This document shows positions 39,969-49,450 of a DNA stretch of 64,000 nucleotides, piece by piece. The position numbers and the translations under genes were made by a program. The stretch is from Pseudomonas sp. MIACH. Its GTDB lineage: Bacteria; Pseudomonadota; Gammaproteobacteria; Pseudomonadales; Pseudomonadaceae. The notes under the pieces were generated by a model. That model was not told the origin of the DNA, made no database searches, and worked only from the letters and a program-made list of their open reading frames with translations. The stretch is taken from positions 90,581 through 154,580 of the forward strand of contig NZ_LHVO01000027.1 in assembly GCF_001269925.1 (NCBI RefSeq). Reading direction: 5' to 3'. The first letter of the stretch is position 1. The number at the start of each line of letters is the position of its first letter.

Positions 39969-39984
39969 GTAGGGCGATCCCTAC
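39969..39984. promoter_or_regulatory. Perfect palindrome, candidate AgtR operator
   Basis: GTAGGG-CGAT-CCCTAC, a perfect 6-bp inverted repeat with a 4-base spacer, lies about 70 bases upstream of the promoter-like box of the transporter operon. The size and spacing suit a NarL-type dimer. It is the only such palindrome in the gap; the operator role is inferred. Confidence 0.45.
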
Positions 39985-40021
39985 CCCAAACCTTCCATCC
40001 GGCTGATGCGATTCTCTCTTG

Positions 40022-40040
40022 GCCCCCGATTTTCGGGGGC
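40022..40040. terminator. Hairpin between agtR and the transporter operon
   Basis: GCCCCCG-N5-CGGGGGC forms a 7-bp GC stem about 155 bases after the agtR stop. No T-run follows rightward, so it may be a weak terminator for agtSR or a structural element near the downstream promoter. Confidence 0.5.
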
Positions 40041-40051
40041 TCGCGGCTGGA

Positions 40052-40065
40052 CTACGCTTGTGCCA
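40052..40065 (+). promoter_or_regulatory. Promoter-like box shared with the alcohol dehydrogenase gene
   Basis: CTACGCTTGTGCCA lies 28 bases before the agtA ATG. Nearly the same sequence, CTACTCTTGTGCCA, lies 27 bases before the Fe-dependent alcohol dehydrogenase ATG (44522-44535). TACGCT/TACTCT could be the -10 hexamer. No good -35 is seen, as expected for an activator-dependent promoter. Confidence 0.5.
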
Positions 40066-40093
40066 CAGCAGTCCAAAACACAAAGGTGCGGGT

Positions 40094-41206
40094 ATGAGCG
40101 AGGCGGATTCAAATGATGTGCTGGTCAGCTTTCGTGGCGTGCAGAAGAGCTACGACGGCGAGAACCTGATCGTCAAAGACCTCAACCTGGAGATTCGCAA
40201 GGGCGAGTTCCTCACCTTGCTCGGGCCTTCCGGTTCCGGCAAGACCACCAGCCTGATGATGCTGGCCGGCTTCGAAACGCCGACCGCCGGTGAAATCCAG
40301 CTGGCCGGGCGCTCGATCAACAACGTGCCGCCGCACAAGCGTGACATCGGCATGGTGTTCCAGAACTACGCGCTGTTCCCGCACATGACCGTCGCCGAGA
40401 ACCTCGCGTTCCCGCTGTCGGTACGCGGCTTGAGCAAGACCGATATCAGCGAGCGGGTCAAGCGCGTGCTGAGCATGGTCCAGCTCGACGCCTTCGCCCA
40501 GCGCTACCCGGCGCAACTGTCCGGCGGCCAGCAGCAGCGCGTGGCCTTGGCCCGGGCGTTGGTGTTCGAACCGCAACTGGTACTGATGGACGAACCCCTC
40601 GGCGCCCTCGACAAGCAATTGCGCGAACACATGCAGATGGAGATCAAGCACCTGCACCAACGCCTCGGCGTGACCGTGGTGTACGTGACCCACGACCAGG
40701 GCGAAGCCTTGACAATGTCCGACCGCGTGGCGGTGTTTCACCAGGGCGAGATCCAGCAGATCGCCGCGCCGCGCACTTTGTATGAAGAGCCGAAAAACAC
40801 CTTCGTCGCCAACTTCATCGGTGAAAACAATCGCCTCAATGGCCGCCTGCACAGCCATACCGGCGAGCGCTGCGTGGTAGAGCTGGCGCGCGGCGAGAAG
40901 GTCGAGGCACTGGCGGTGAACGTCGGCCAGATCGGCGGCCCGGTGACCCTGTCGGTGCGCCCGGAACGCGTCAGCCTCAATGGTTCCAGCGAAAGTTGCG
41001 TCAACCGCTTCTCCGGGCGGGTGGCGGAATTTATCTACCTGGGCGACCACGTGCGTGTGCGCCTGGAAGTCTGCGGCAAGGCCGATTTTTTTGTGAAACA
41101 ACCGATCGCCGAGCTGGACCCAGCGTTGGCGGTCGGCGACGTGGTACCGATTGGCTGGCAAGTCGAGCACGTTCGCGCACTCGACCCACTTCTAGAGGCG
41201 AATTGA
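40094..41206 (+). CDS. agtA: ABC transporter ATPase, AgtA-like (spermidine/putrescine type)
   Basis: 370 residues. Walker A GPSGSGKTTS, signature LSGGQQQRVALARAL, Walker B LVLMDEP and switch histidine in VYVTHDQGEA are all present, and a C-terminal TOBE domain follows (about 290-365). It is of the PotA/PotG type that powers uptake of polyamines and amino acids. The ATG at 40094 has AAAGG upstream. Gene letters follow P. aeruginosa agtABCD as I recall them and may be assigned differently there. Confidence 0.87.
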   Translation: MSEADSNDVLVSFRGVQKSYDGENLIVKDLNLEIRKGEFLTLLGPSGSGKTTSLMMLAGFETPTAGEIQLAGRSINNVPPHKRDIGMVFQNYALFPHMTVAENLAFPLSVRGLSKTDISERVKRVLSMVQLDAFAQRYPAQLSGGQQQRVALARALVFEPQLVLMDEPLGALDKQLREHMQMEIKHLHQRLGVTVVYVTHDQGEALTMSDRVAVFHQGEIQQIAAPRTLYEEPKNTFVANFIGENNRLNGRLHSHTGERCVVELARGEKVEALAVNVGQIGGPVTLSVRPERVSLNGSSESCVNRFSGRVAEFIYLGDHVRVRLEVCGKADFFVKQPIAELDPALAVGDVVPIGWQVEHVRALDPLLEAN

Positions 41207-41249
41207 TCGCCCCATGGCTTCACCAACCCTGCACGTGGAGAGAACAACA

Positions 41250-42290
41250 ATGTTGAGATCCCTGAAGTATTCCGTCCTGGCCCTGAGCTTGATGGGCGCT
41301 ACACAGGCCATGGCCGGCCCGGACCTGACCGTCGTGTCCTTTGGCGGCGCGAACAAGGCTGCACAGGTCAAGGCTTTCTATGCACCGTGGGAAAGCGCGG
41401 GCAACGGCAAGATTGTCGCCGGTGAGTACAACGGTGAGATGGCCAAGGTGAAAGCCATGGTCGACACCAAGAGCGTGTCCTGGGACCTGGTGGAAGTGGA
41501 GTCGCCGGAATTGTCCCGTGGCTGTGACGAAGACATGTTCGAGCCGCTGGACCCGAAACTGTTCGGTAACAGCGCCGACTACGTGAAGGGCGCGATCCAG
41601 CCGTGCGGCGTGGGCTTCTTCGTATGGTCGACCGTTCTGGCCTACAACGCGGACAAACTGGCTTCCGCGCCAACCAGCTGGGCGGATTTCTGGGACACCA
41701 AGAAATTCCCGGGCAAGCGCGGCCTGCGCAAGGGCGCCAAGTACACCCTGGAATTCGCCTTGATGGCCGACGGCGTGGCGCCGAAGGACGTGTACAAAGT
41801 GCTGGCCGGCAAAGATGGCCAGGACCGTGCGTTCAAGAAACTCGACGAACTCAAGCCGTCGATCCAATGGTGGGAAGCTGGCGCACAACCGCCGCAATAC
41901 CTTGCCTCGGGTGACGTGGTGATGAGCTCGGCCTACAACGGCCGCATCGCCGCGGTGCAAAAAGAAAGCAATCTGAAAGTGGTGTGGAACGGCGGCATCT
42001 ACGACTTCGACGCTTGGGCCATCCCTAAAGGCCTGGCCAAGGACCGTGCTGAAGCAGCGAAGAAATTCATCGCCTTCTCGGTGCAGCCGCAGCAGCAGAA
42101 GACCTACTCGGAAAACATCGCCTACGGCCCGGCCAACACCCAAGCCGTACCGTTGCTGGCCAAGGACATCCTCAAGGATATGCCGACTACGCCAGAGAAC
42201 ATCGCCAACCAAGTGCAGATCGACGTGAGCTTCTGGGCAGATAACGGCGAGCAGCTGGAGCAGCGCTTCAACTCCTGGGCTGCCAAGTAA
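41250..42290 (+). CDS. agtB: Periplasmic solute-binding protein of the AgtABCD-like transporter
   Basis: 346 residues. The signal peptide MLRSLKYSVLALSLMGATQA is cleaved after AMA, leaving GPDLTVVSFGG. It is a PotD/PotF-type binding fold (family 1_8), with LAYNADKLASAPTSWADFWD and a late LEQRFNSWAAK helix. It would deliver the substrate, likely GABA or 5-aminovalerate, to the permease. GGAGAG precedes the ATG at 41250. A REP hairpin follows 4 bases past the stop. Confidence 0.87.
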   Translation: MLRSLKYSVLALSLMGATQAMAGPDLTVVSFGGANKAAQVKAFYAPWESAGNGKIVAGEYNGEMAKVKAMVDTKSVSWDLVEVESPELSRGCDEDMFEPLDPKLFGNSADYVKGAIQPCGVGFFVWSTVLAYNADKLASAPTSWADFWDTKKFPGKRGLRKGAKYTLEFALMADGVAPKDVYKVLAGKDGQDRAFKKLDELKPSIQWWEAGAQPPQYLASGDVVMSSAYNGRIAAVQKESNLKVVWNGGIYDFDAWAIPKGLAKDRAEAAKKFIAFSVQPQQQKTYSENIAYGPANTQAVPLLAKDILKDMPTTPENIANQVQIDVSFWADNGEQLEQRFNSWAAK

Positions 42291-42293
42291 CCA

Positions 42294-42321
42294 TGTGGGA
42301 GGGGGCAAGCCCCCTCCCACA
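42294..42321. repeat. REP hairpin inside the transporter operon
   Basis: TGTGGGAGGGGGC-AA-GCCCCCTCCCACA, a perfect 13-bp stem, lies between the binding-protein gene and the first permease gene. It could attenuate transcription or protect upstream mRNA so that the binding protein is made in excess. Confidence 0.9.
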
Positions 42322-42358
42322 GGGGTGTGCATTCATTTTTAATGATTCGGAGTCAGCC

Positions 42359-43606
42359 ATGGCTATCGCCGTTCCCTCGAACGAGGTCAACAGCCCCACC
42401 CTCAAGCAGCGCCTGGCGCGTGCCGAGCGGCTCAATCGCTGGAAGGCCCAGGCCTTGATTGCGCCGCTGGTGCTGTTTTTGCTGCTGGTGTTCCTGGTGC
42501 CGATTGTTGCGCTGCTGTTTAAAAGCGTCGGCAACCCGGAAGTGGTGGGCGGTCTGCCGCGTACCGTGGTGGCGGTGACGGCCTGGGACGGTCGTGGTCT
42601 GCCGGGTGAGCCGGTGTATCAGGCCCTGAGTGAGGACCTGGGCGAGGCGCGTAAAAACCAGACCCTGGGCGATCTGTCCAAACGCTTGAACATGGAACTG
42701 GCCGGCTATCGCAGCCTGCTGACCAAAACCGCGCGGGCGCTGCCGTTTACCGAAGCGCCTGCCTCTTATAAAGAAGCGTTGGAAAACCTCGACGAACGCT
42801 GGGGCGACCCGGCTTACTGGCAGGCGATCCGGCGTAATACCAGCAGCCTGACCCCGTTCTACCTGCTGGCGGCCGTCGATCACCGCATCGACGACCTTGG
42901 CGAAGTGGCCCCGGCCACCCCGGATCAGGCGATCTATCTGGACATCTTCGCCCGCACCTTCTGGATGGGCCTGGTGATCACCGCCATCTGCCTGTTGCTG
43001 GCGTATCCGCTGGCGTACTTGCTGGCCAACCTGCCGGCGCGCAAAAGCAACCTGCTGATGATTCTGGTGTTGCTGCCGTTCTGGACCTCGATCCTGGTGC
43101 GGGTGGCGGCGTGGATCGTGCTGCTGCAATCCGGCGGGCTGATCAACAGTGCGCTGATGGGCATGGGCCTGATCGACAAACCCCTGGAGCTGGTGTTCAA
43201 CCGCACTGGGGTCTACATCTCCATGGTGCATATCCTGCTGCCGTTCATGATTTTGCCGATCTACAGCGTGATGAAAGGCATCTCGCCCACCTACATGCGT
43301 GCGGCGATCTCCCTGGGCTGTCACCCGTTCGCCAGCTTCTGGCGCGTGTACTTCCCACAGACGTATGCCGGTGTCGGCGCCGGCTGCCTGTTGGTGTTCA
43401 TCCTGGCCATTGGTTACTACATCACCCCGGCGCTGCTGGGCAGCCCGAACGACCAGATGGTCAGCTACTTCGTGGCTTTCTACACCAACACCAGCATCAA
43501 CTGGGGCATGGCGACGGCGTTGGGCGGCTTGCTGCTGCTGGCGACCGTGGTGCTGTACCTGATCTACAACCGGCTGGTGGGCGCCAGTCGCCTGCGCCTG
43601 AGCTGA
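42359..43606 (+). CDS. agtC: ABC transporter permease, AgtC-like
   Basis: 415 residues with six predicted membrane helices of the PotB type. It is unusually long because an insert of about 150 residues separates the first helix (LIAPLVLFLLLVFLVPIVAL) from the rest, probably periplasmic. The EAA-like loop YMRAAISLGCHPFASFWRVY, which docks to the ATPase, is present. The ATG at 42359 has GGAG upstream. It is followed 12 bases later by the second permease. Confidence 0.86.
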   Translation: MAIAVPSNEVNSPTLKQRLARAERLNRWKAQALIAPLVLFLLLVFLVPIVALLFKSVGNPEVVGGLPRTVVAVTAWDGRGLPGEPVYQALSEDLGEARKNQTLGDLSKRLNMELAGYRSLLTKTARALPFTEAPASYKEALENLDERWGDPAYWQAIRRNTSSLTPFYLLAAVDHRIDDLGEVAPATPDQAIYLDIFARTFWMGLVITAICLLLAYPLAYLLANLPARKSNLLMILVLLPFWTSILVRVAAWIVLLQSGGLINSALMGMGLIDKPLELVFNRTGVYISMVHILLPFMILPIYSVMKGISPTYMRAAISLGCHPFASFWRVYFPQTYAGVGAGCLLVFILAIGYYITPALLGSPNDQMVSYFVAFYTNTSINWGMATALGGLLLLATVVLYLIYNRLVGASRLRLS

Positions 43607-43618
43607 GGAGACCTTGCG

Positions 43619-44443
43619 ATGCTGAGCCCTTATATGTCACCAGTGGAACGGGTGTGGTTCTACAGCTTGCGGATCTTCTGCGGCTTGATCCTGTTGTTCC
43701 TGATATTGCCTGTGCTGGTCATCATCCCGCTGTCGTTCAACAGCGGCAGTTTCCTGGTGTATCCGCTGCAAGGCTTCTCGCTGCACTGGTACCAGGATTT
43801 CTTCGCCTCGGCGGAATGGATGCGTGCGCTGAAGAACAGCATCATTGTCGCCCCGGCGGCCACGGTGCTGGCCATGGTGTTCGGCACCCTGGCGGCGATC
43901 GGCCTGACCCGTGGAAATTTCCCCGGCAAGGCGTTGGTGATGGCCCTGGTGATTTCGCCGATGGTGGTGCCGGTGGTGATTATCGGTGTGGCCAGCTACC
44001 TGTTTTTTGCGCCACTGGGCCTGGGCAACAGTTTCTTCTCGCTGATCGTGGTGCATGCCGTGCTCGGCGTGCCGTTTGTGATCATCACCGTGTCGGCGAC
44101 CTTGCAGGGTTTCAACCATAACCTGGTACGGGCCGCCGCCAGCCTGGGCGCCTCGCCATTGACGGCGTTTCGTCGAGTGACCCTGCCGCTGATTGCGCCG
44201 GGGGTGATCTCCGGTGCGCTGTTTGCCTTCGCGACTTCGTTCGATGAGGTGGTAGTGACGCTGTTCCTCGCCGGCCCCGAACAAGCGACCCTGCCGCGCC
44301 AGATGTTCAGCGGCATCCGCGAAAACCTCAGCCCGACGATTGCGGCGGCGGCGACCTTGCTGATTGCCTTCTCGGTCGTGCTGTTGTTGACCCTGGAGTG
44401 GCTGCGCGGCCGTAGCGAAAAACTACGTACTGCCCAAGTCTAA
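43619..44443 (+). CDS. agtD: ABC transporter permease, AgtD-like
   Basis: 274 residues, six membrane helices of the PotC type. The EAA loop is LVRAAASLGASPLTAFRRVT. GAGG ends 7 bases before the ATG. Last gene of the transporter operon; the C-terminus is hydrophilic (RGRSEKLRTAQV). Confidence 0.86.
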   Translation: MLSPYMSPVERVWFYSLRIFCGLILLFLILPVLVIIPLSFNSGSFLVYPLQGFSLHWYQDFFASAEWMRALKNSIIVAPAATVLAMVFGTLAAIGLTRGNFPGKALVMALVISPMVVPVVIIGVASYLFFAPLGLGNSFFSLIVVHAVLGVPFVIITVSATLQGFNHNLVRAAASLGASPLTAFRRVTLPLIAPGVISGALFAFATSFDEVVVTLFLAGPEQATLPRQMFSGIRENLSPTIAAAATLLIAFSVVLLLTLEWLRGRSEKLRTAQV

Positions 44444-44448
44444 AGCCC

Positions 44449-44500
44449 CGCACAGCCCCCTCCCACAGGGGGGGGCTGTGACCATTCAGCGTCTGAATGG
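44449..44500. terminator. REP-like element and palindrome after the transporter operon
   Basis: A REP half-copy (AGCCCCCTCCCACAGG) is followed by CCATTCAG-CGT-CTGAATGG (44482-44500), a perfect 8-bp stem. The stem may terminate the transporter transcript or serve as an operator for the alcohol dehydrogenase gene 63 bases further on. Confidence 0.55.
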
Positions 44501-44521
44501 AAGACAACCCGATCCAGTCAG

Positions 44522-44535
44522 CTACTCTTGTGCCA
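44522..44535 (+). promoter_or_regulatory. Promoter-like box of the alcohol dehydrogenase gene
   Basis: CTACTCTTGTGCCA matches the box before agtA at 13 of 14 bases and at a distance from the start codon differing by one base. It suggests co-regulation with the transporter. Confidence 0.5.
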
Positions 44536-44562
44536 GCCCATCACCGATAAGAGGCCGCGCAC

Positions 44563-45711
44563 ATGAGTACTTCCTCATTCAAGATCGCCCACAAACTGCT
44601 GACTGGCGCTGGCGCCATTGAACAACTGGCCGCCGAGCTGACGCGCCTGGATGTGGATAACCCCTTGATTGTCACCGACGCGGCGCTGGTCAAGTCCGGC
44701 ACCGTGGCGCTGGCGCTCGAGCACCTGGGTGAACGCCCTTACGAGATTTTCGACCGCGTGCTGCCCGACCCGGAAATCTCCATTGTTGAAGATTGCATGC
44801 AGGCGTACCGCGATGGCGGGCACGACGGCCTGATCGGCGTGGGCGGCGGCAGTGCCATCGACATAGCCAAGAGCGTTGCCGCCTATGCCGGTTACCACGG
44901 CGCCCTGGCCGATTTGTTTGGCGTCGACCAGGTGCCGCGCAAGGGCCCGCCGCTGATCGCCATCCCGACCACGGCCGGCACCGGCTCGGAAGTGACCAAT
45001 GTGGCGATCCTCTCTGACAAGGTCGCGCAGTTGAAGAAAGGCATCGTCAGCGACTACCTGCTGCCGGACGTCGCGCTGATCAGCCCGCAAATGACCCTGA
45101 CCTGCCCGCGCAGTGTTACCGCCGCCAGCGGCGTGGATGCGCTGGTGCATGCCATTGAGTCCTACCTTTCCCTGAATGCCTCGCCGATTACCGATGCCCT
45201 GGCCATCGGTGCGATCAAGCTGATCGCCAAGGCGCTGCCCAAGGCCTACGCCAACCCGGCCAACCTGCAGGCCCGCGATGATATGGCCACCGCCAGCCTG
45301 ATGGCCGGCATGGCCTTTGGCAATGCGGGGGTGGGCGCGGTGCATGCGTTGGCCTACCCGTTGGGCGGGCGGTTCAATATCGCCCATGGCGTGAGCAATG
45401 CGCTGTTGCTGCCGTACGTGATGCACTGGAACAAACTGGCCTGTGTCGAGCGCATGCAGGACATTGCCCAGGCCATGGGTGTGAATGTCATCGGCTTGAG
45501 TGTCAACGATGCGGCTGACCAGGCCGTCGAGGCGATGACGCGCTTGTGTGCTGCGGTGGAGATTCCTTCCGGTCTGCGCAGTTTCGGGGTTCCCGAGGAC
45601 GCCATCCCGGCCATGGCCACGGAAGCGGCGGGTATCGAGCGCTTGATGCGCAACAACCCGCGCAAGCTCAGTGCGGCCGATATCGAGAAAATCTATCGGG
45701 CGGCTTACTAG
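44563..45711 (+). CDS. Iron-containing alcohol dehydrogenase
   Basis: 382 residues, group III alcohol dehydrogenase. The NAD-binding GVGGGSAIDIAKS and TTAGTGSEVTN are present, as are the metal ligands in GVDALVHAIESYLS and FNIAHGVSNALLLPYV. It would interconvert an alcohol and its aldehyde. The adjacent transporter and the shared promoter box suggest a hydroxy-acid or amino-alcohol substrate related to C4/C5 omega-amino acids, such as a semialdehyde reduction; this is inference. I do not recall this gene in the corresponding P. aeruginosa locus. AAGAGG lies upstream of the ATG. Confidence 0.9.
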   Translation: MSTSSFKIAHKLLTGAGAIEQLAAELTRLDVDNPLIVTDAALVKSGTVALALEHLGERPYEIFDRVLPDPEISIVEDCMQAYRDGGHDGLIGVGGGSAIDIAKSVAAYAGYHGALADLFGVDQVPRKGPPLIAIPTTAGTGSEVTNVAILSDKVAQLKKGIVSDYLLPDVALISPQMTLTCPRSVTAASGVDALVHAIESYLSLNASPITDALAIGAIKLIAKALPKAYANPANLQARDDMATASLMAGMAFGNAGVGAVHALAYPLGGRFNIAHGVSNALLLPYVMHWNKLACVERMQDIAQAMGVNVIGLSVNDAADQAVEAMTRLCAAVEIPSGLRSFGVPEDAIPAMATEAAGIERLMRNNPRKLSAADIEKIYRAAY

Positions 45712-45795
45712 CCGTTGAGTTAGGTCACGGTGCGCAGGGCAAAGCATGAGGTATACAATGCGCGCCATCGTGATTTAGCTCAAAAAAGGTGCGTC

Positions 45796-46470
45796 ATGCA
45801 GCCCTTCGTTATCGCTCCATCGATTCTCTCCGCCGATTTCGCCCGCCTGGGTGAGGAAGTGGACAAGGTGTTGGCCGCAGGTGCCGATTTCGTGCACTTC
45901 GATGTCATGGACAACCACTACGTGCCCAACCTGACCATCGGCCCGATGGTCTGCGCGGCGCTGCGCAAGTACGGCATCACTGCGCCGATCGATGCGCACC
46001 TGATGGTCAGTCCGGTGGATCGCATCATCGGTGACTTCGTTGAAGCGGGTGCTACCTACATCACCTTCCACCCGGAAGCCTCGCTGCACGTCGACCGCAC
46101 CTTGCAATTAATCCGCGAAGGCGGCTGCAAGGCCGGCCTGGTGTTCAACCCGGCCACCCCGCTGGACGTGCTCAAGTACGTGATGGACAAGGTCGACATG
46201 GTGTTGCTGATGAGCGTCAACCCAGGCTTTGGCGGGCAGAAGTTCATCCCCGGCACCCTCGACAAGCTGCGTGAAGCCCGTGCGCTGATCGATGCGTCGG
46301 GCCGTGACATCCGCCTGGAAATCGACGGTGGGGTCAACGTCAACAATATCCGTGAAATCGCTGCTGCTGGCGCCGACACCTTCGTGGCCGGCTCGGCGAT
46401 CTTCAACGCTCCTGACTATCAAGAGGTCATCGCCAAGATGCGCGCCGAACTGGCGCTGGCGCGTCCATGA
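45796..46470 (+). CDS. rpe: Ribulose-phosphate 3-epimerase
   Basis: 224 residues, TIM barrel: [37 protein letters not shown] with the catalytic Asp and metal His, [12 protein letters not shown] and [11 protein letters not shown]. It interconverts ribulose- and xylulose-5-phosphate. The ATG at 45796 is preceded by AAAAGGTG. It overlaps gph by 4 bases. Confidence 0.97.
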   Translation: MQPFVIAPSILSADFARLGEEVDKVLAAGADFVHFDVMDNHYVPNLTIGPMVCAALRKYGITAPIDAHLMVSPVDRIIGDFVEAGATYITFHPEASLHVDRTLQLIREGGCKAGLVFNPATPLDVLKYVMDKVDMVLLMSVNPGFGGQKFIPGTLDKLREARALIDASGRDIRLEIDGGVNVNNIREIAAAGADTFVAGSAIFNAPDYQEVIAKMRAELALARP

Positions 46471-47285
46471 GCGGCTTTGAGCAGCTGTTCCCCGGCAAAC
46501 TGCCACGGCTGGTGATGTTCGATCTGGACGGTACCTTGATCGACTCGGTACCGGACCTGGCGGCGGCGGTGGATGAGATGCTGCTCAAGCTGGGGCGCAA
46601 GCCGGCGGGGGTCGAGTCAGTACGCCAATGGGTTGGCAATGGCGTGCAGATGCTGGTGCGCCGGGCCCTGGCCAATCACATCGATGCCGAAGGTGTCGAT
46701 GATGTCGAGGCCGAGCACGCCCTGGAACTGTTCAATGTTGCCTATGAGCGCAGCCACGAACTGACCGTGGTCTACCCCGGCGTACGCGACACCCTCAAAT
46801 GGCTGAGCAAGCAGGGCGTGGAAATGGCCCTGATTACCAACAAGCCGGAGCGCTTCGTCGCGCCGCTGTTGGACCAGATGAAAATCGGCCGTTATTTTCG
46901 CTGGATCATCGGTGGCGATACCTTGCCGCAGAAGAAGCCCGACCCGGCGGCACTGTTTTTCGTGATGAAAATGGCCAATATTCCGGCGTCCCAGTCGTTG
47001 TTTGTCGGCGATTCGCGCAGTGACGTGCTGGCGGCGAAAGCGGCCGGCGTGCAGTGCGTGGCCCTGAGTTACGGCTACAACCATGGCCGTCCCATCGCCG
47101 AAGAGTCGCCGTCGCTGGTGATTGATGACCTGAGACTGCTAATCCCCGGTTGCTTGGGAGCTGGCGCTGAGATAACGTTGCCCGACATCGATCCGTACCC
47201 TTCTGGAAATTCCATCGTGGTGGTCACTCGCAAACTCTGGATGAAAGTCATCAAGGCCCTGGCCCGCTGGCGTTGGCGCGCCTGA
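46467..47285 (+). CDS. gph: Phosphoglycolate phosphatase (HAD family)
   Basis: 272 residues. The HAD motif I is [15 protein letters not shown], motif II is in [10 protein letters not shown], and motif [15 protein letters not shown] ... [16 protein letters not shown]. It removes phosphoglycolate produced during DNA repair. A C-terminal tail of about 45 residues beyond the usual fold is rich in basic residues and tryptophan. It is coupled to rpe and lies before trpE, as in P. aeruginosa. Confidence 0.92.
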   Translation: MSGFEQLFPGKLPRLVMFDLDGTLIDSVPDLAAAVDEMLLKLGRKPAGVESVRQWVGNGVQMLVRRALANHIDAEGVDDVEAEHALELFNVAYERSHELTVVYPGVRDTLKWLSKQGVEMALITNKPERFVAPLLDQMKIGRYFRWIIGGDTLPQKKPDPAALFFVMKMANIPASQSLFVGDSRSDVLAAKAAGVQCVALSYGYNHGRPIAEESPSLVIDDLRLLIPGCLGAGAEITLPDIDPYPSGNSIVVVTRKLWMKVIKALARWRWRA

Positions 47286-47355
47286 CTGATCCTGGCCGCG
47301 CCATGCGGCACGTTTGCATACCTGACTGTTAGACCCTCACGCCACGAGGCACCCC

Positions 47356-48837
47356 ATGATCCGCGAAGAATTCCTGCGTTTGGCCGCTGCCGGCTATAAC
47401 CGTATCCCCCTGGCCTGCGAAACCCTGGCCGACTTCGACACGCCGCTGTCGATCTACCTGAAACTGGCCGACCAGCCCAACTCCTACCTGCTGGAGTCGG
47501 TACAGGGCGGCGAGAAGTGGGGCCGTTACTCGATCATCGGCCTGCCATGCCGCACGGTGCTGCGGGTGCATGACCATCATGTGAGCATCACCCATGATGG
47601 CGTCGAGATCGAAAGCCATGACGTCGAAGACCCGCTGGCCTTCGTCGAAGCCTTCAAGGCGCGCTACAACGTGCCGACCATCCCTGGCCTGCCGCGCTTC
47701 AACGGCGGCCTGGTGGGGTACTTCGGCTACGACTGCGTGCGCTACGTGGAGAAACGCCTGGGCAAATGCCCGAACCCGGACCCGTTGGGCGTGCCGGACA
47801 TTCTGCTGATGGTCTCCGACGCGGTGGTGGTGTTCGACAACCTCGCTGGCAAGATGCACGCGATCGTGCTCGCCGACCCGTCCCAGGCCGACGCCTTCGA
47901 GCAAGGCCAGGCCAGCCTCGAAGCACTGTTGGAAAAACTGCGCCAGCCGATCACCCCGCGTCGCGGCCTGGACCTCAGCCGTCCGCCGGCAGCCGACCCA
48001 GTGTTCCGCTCCAGCTTTACCCAGGATGACTACGAGCGCGCGGTCGACACCATCAAGGAATACATCCTCGCCGGCGACTGCATGCAGGTGGTGCCGTCGC
48101 AACGCATGTCCATCGACTTCAAGGCTGCGCCCATTGACCTATACCGGGCGCTGCGCTGCTTCAACCCGACGCCGTACATGTACTTCTTCAATTTTGGCGA
48201 CTTCCACGTAGTGGGCAGCTCGCCGGAAGTGCTGGTGCGTGTCGAGGACAACCTGATCACCGTGCGTCCGATTGCCGGCACACGCCCGCGTGGCGCGACC
48301 GAAGAAGCGGACGTGGCGCTCGAGGAAGACCTGCTCAGCGACGACAAGGAAATCGCCGAACACCTGATGCTGATCGACCTGGGCCGCAATGACACCGGGC
48401 GTGTCTCGGAAATCGGCTCGGTGAAGTTGACCGAGAAGATGGTCATTGAGCGTTATTCCAACGTGATGCACATCGTGTCCAACGTTACCGGCGAGCTGAA
48501 GGCCGGGCTGACCGCGATGGATGCATTGCGGGCGATTCTGCCGGCGGGCACGTTGTCGGGCGCGCCGAAGATCCGTGCGATGGAAATCATCGACGAACTG
48601 GAACCGGTCAAGCGGGGTGTCTATGGCGGCGCCGTGGGGTATTTCGCCTGGAACGGCAACATGGACACCGCCATTGCGATTCGCACGGCGGTGATCAAGG
48701 ACGGGGAGCTGCATGTGCAGGCCGGTGGCGGGATTGTCGCCGACTCGGTGCCGGCCCTCGAATGGGAAGAAACCCTGAACAAGCGCCGCGCGATGTTCCG
48801 CGCCGTAGCGCTGGCTGAACAGACCCCCAACTCTTGA
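47356..48837 (+). CDS. trpE: Anthranilate synthase component I TrpE
   Basis: 493 residues. The chorismate-binding domain carries [18 protein letters not shown] and [16 protein letters not shown]; the N-terminal part has the LLES feedback-site segment ([17 protein letters not shown]). With TrpG it makes anthranilate. The 70-base gap before it contains no leader peptide with tandem Trp codons, so attenuation is not apparent. Confidence 0.97.
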   Translation: MIREEFLRLAAAGYNRIPLACETLADFDTPLSIYLKLADQPNSYLLESVQGGEKWGRYSIIGLPCRTVLRVHDHHVSITHDGVEIESHDVEDPLAFVEAFKARYNVPTIPGLPRFNGGLVGYFGYDCVRYVEKRLGKCPNPDPLGVPDILLMVSDAVVVFDNLAGKMHAIVLADPSQADAFEQGQASLEALLEKLRQPITPRRGLDLSRPPAADPVFRSSFTQDDYERAVDTIKEYILAGDCMQVVPSQRMSIDFKAAPIDLYRALRCFNPTPYMYFFNFGDFHVVGSSPEVLVRVEDNLITVRPIAGTRPRGATEEADVALEEDLLSDDKEIAEHLMLIDLGRNDTGRVSEIGSVKLTEKMVIERYSNVMHIVSNVTGELKAGLTAMDALRAILPAGTLSGAPKIRAMEIIDELEPVKRGVYGGAVGYFAWNGNMDTAIAIRTAVIKDGELHVQAGGGIVADSVPALEWEETLNKRRAMFRAVALAEQTPNS

Positions 48838-48847
48838 GGTTTCCCCC

Positions 48848-49441
48848 ATGTTGCTGATGATTGATAACTACGATTCCTTTACCTACAACGTTGTGCAGTA
48901 CCTGGGGGAGCTGGGGGCCGAGGTCAAGGTGGTTCGCAATGACGAACTGACCGTGGCCGAAATCGCCGCCCTGAACCCGGAGCGCATCGTGGTTTCGCCG
49001 GGGCCCTGCACGCCGACCGAGGCGGGTATTTCCCTCGAAGCGATCAAGTATTTCGCCGGCAAGCTGCCGATCCTGGGCGTCTGCCTGGGCCACCAGTCCA
49101 TCGGCCAGGCCTTTGGTGGTGACGTGGTGCGTGCGCGCCAGGTGATGCATGGCAAGACCAGCCCGGTATTCCATAAGGACCTGGGCGTATTCCAGGCACT
49201 CAATAACCCGGTGACCGTGACCCGCTACCACTCGCTGGTGGTCAAGCGCGAAACCCTGCCGGAATGCCTGGAACTGACCGCCTGGACCCAGCTTGAAGAC
49301 GGCTCCGTCGACGAGATCATGGGCCTGCGCCACAAGACACTGAACGTCGAAGGGGTGCAGTTTCACCCCGAATCGATCCTGACCGAGCAGGGCTACGAGC
49401 TGTTCGCCAACTTTCTCAAGCAGAGCGGCGGCACGCGCTAA
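48848..49441 (+). CDS. trpG: Anthranilate synthase component II TrpG (glutamine amidotransferase)
   Basis: 197 residues, class I amidotransferase. The nucleophile is in [17 protein letters not shown], and the His-Glu pair is in [10 protein letters not shown]. It starts [21 protein letters not shown]. It begins 10 bases after the trpE stop, so trpE and trpG are adjacent with nothing inserted. Confidence 0.97.
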   Translation: MLLMIDNYDSFTYNVVQYLGELGAEVKVVRNDELTVAEIAALNPERIVVSPGPCTPTEAGISLEAIKYFAGKLPILGVCLGHQSIGQAFGGDVVRARQVMHGKTSPVFHKDLGVFQALNNPVTVTRYHSLVVKRETLPECLELTAWTQLEDGSVDEIMGLRHKTLNVEGVQFHPESILTEQGYELFANFLKQSGGTR

Positions 49442-49450
49442 GGACTTTCC

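Noticed and set aside
47286..47355. Possible trp leader peptide and attenuator before trpE
   Set aside because: No short frame with tandem Trp codons and no terminator hairpin could be found in the 70-base gap.
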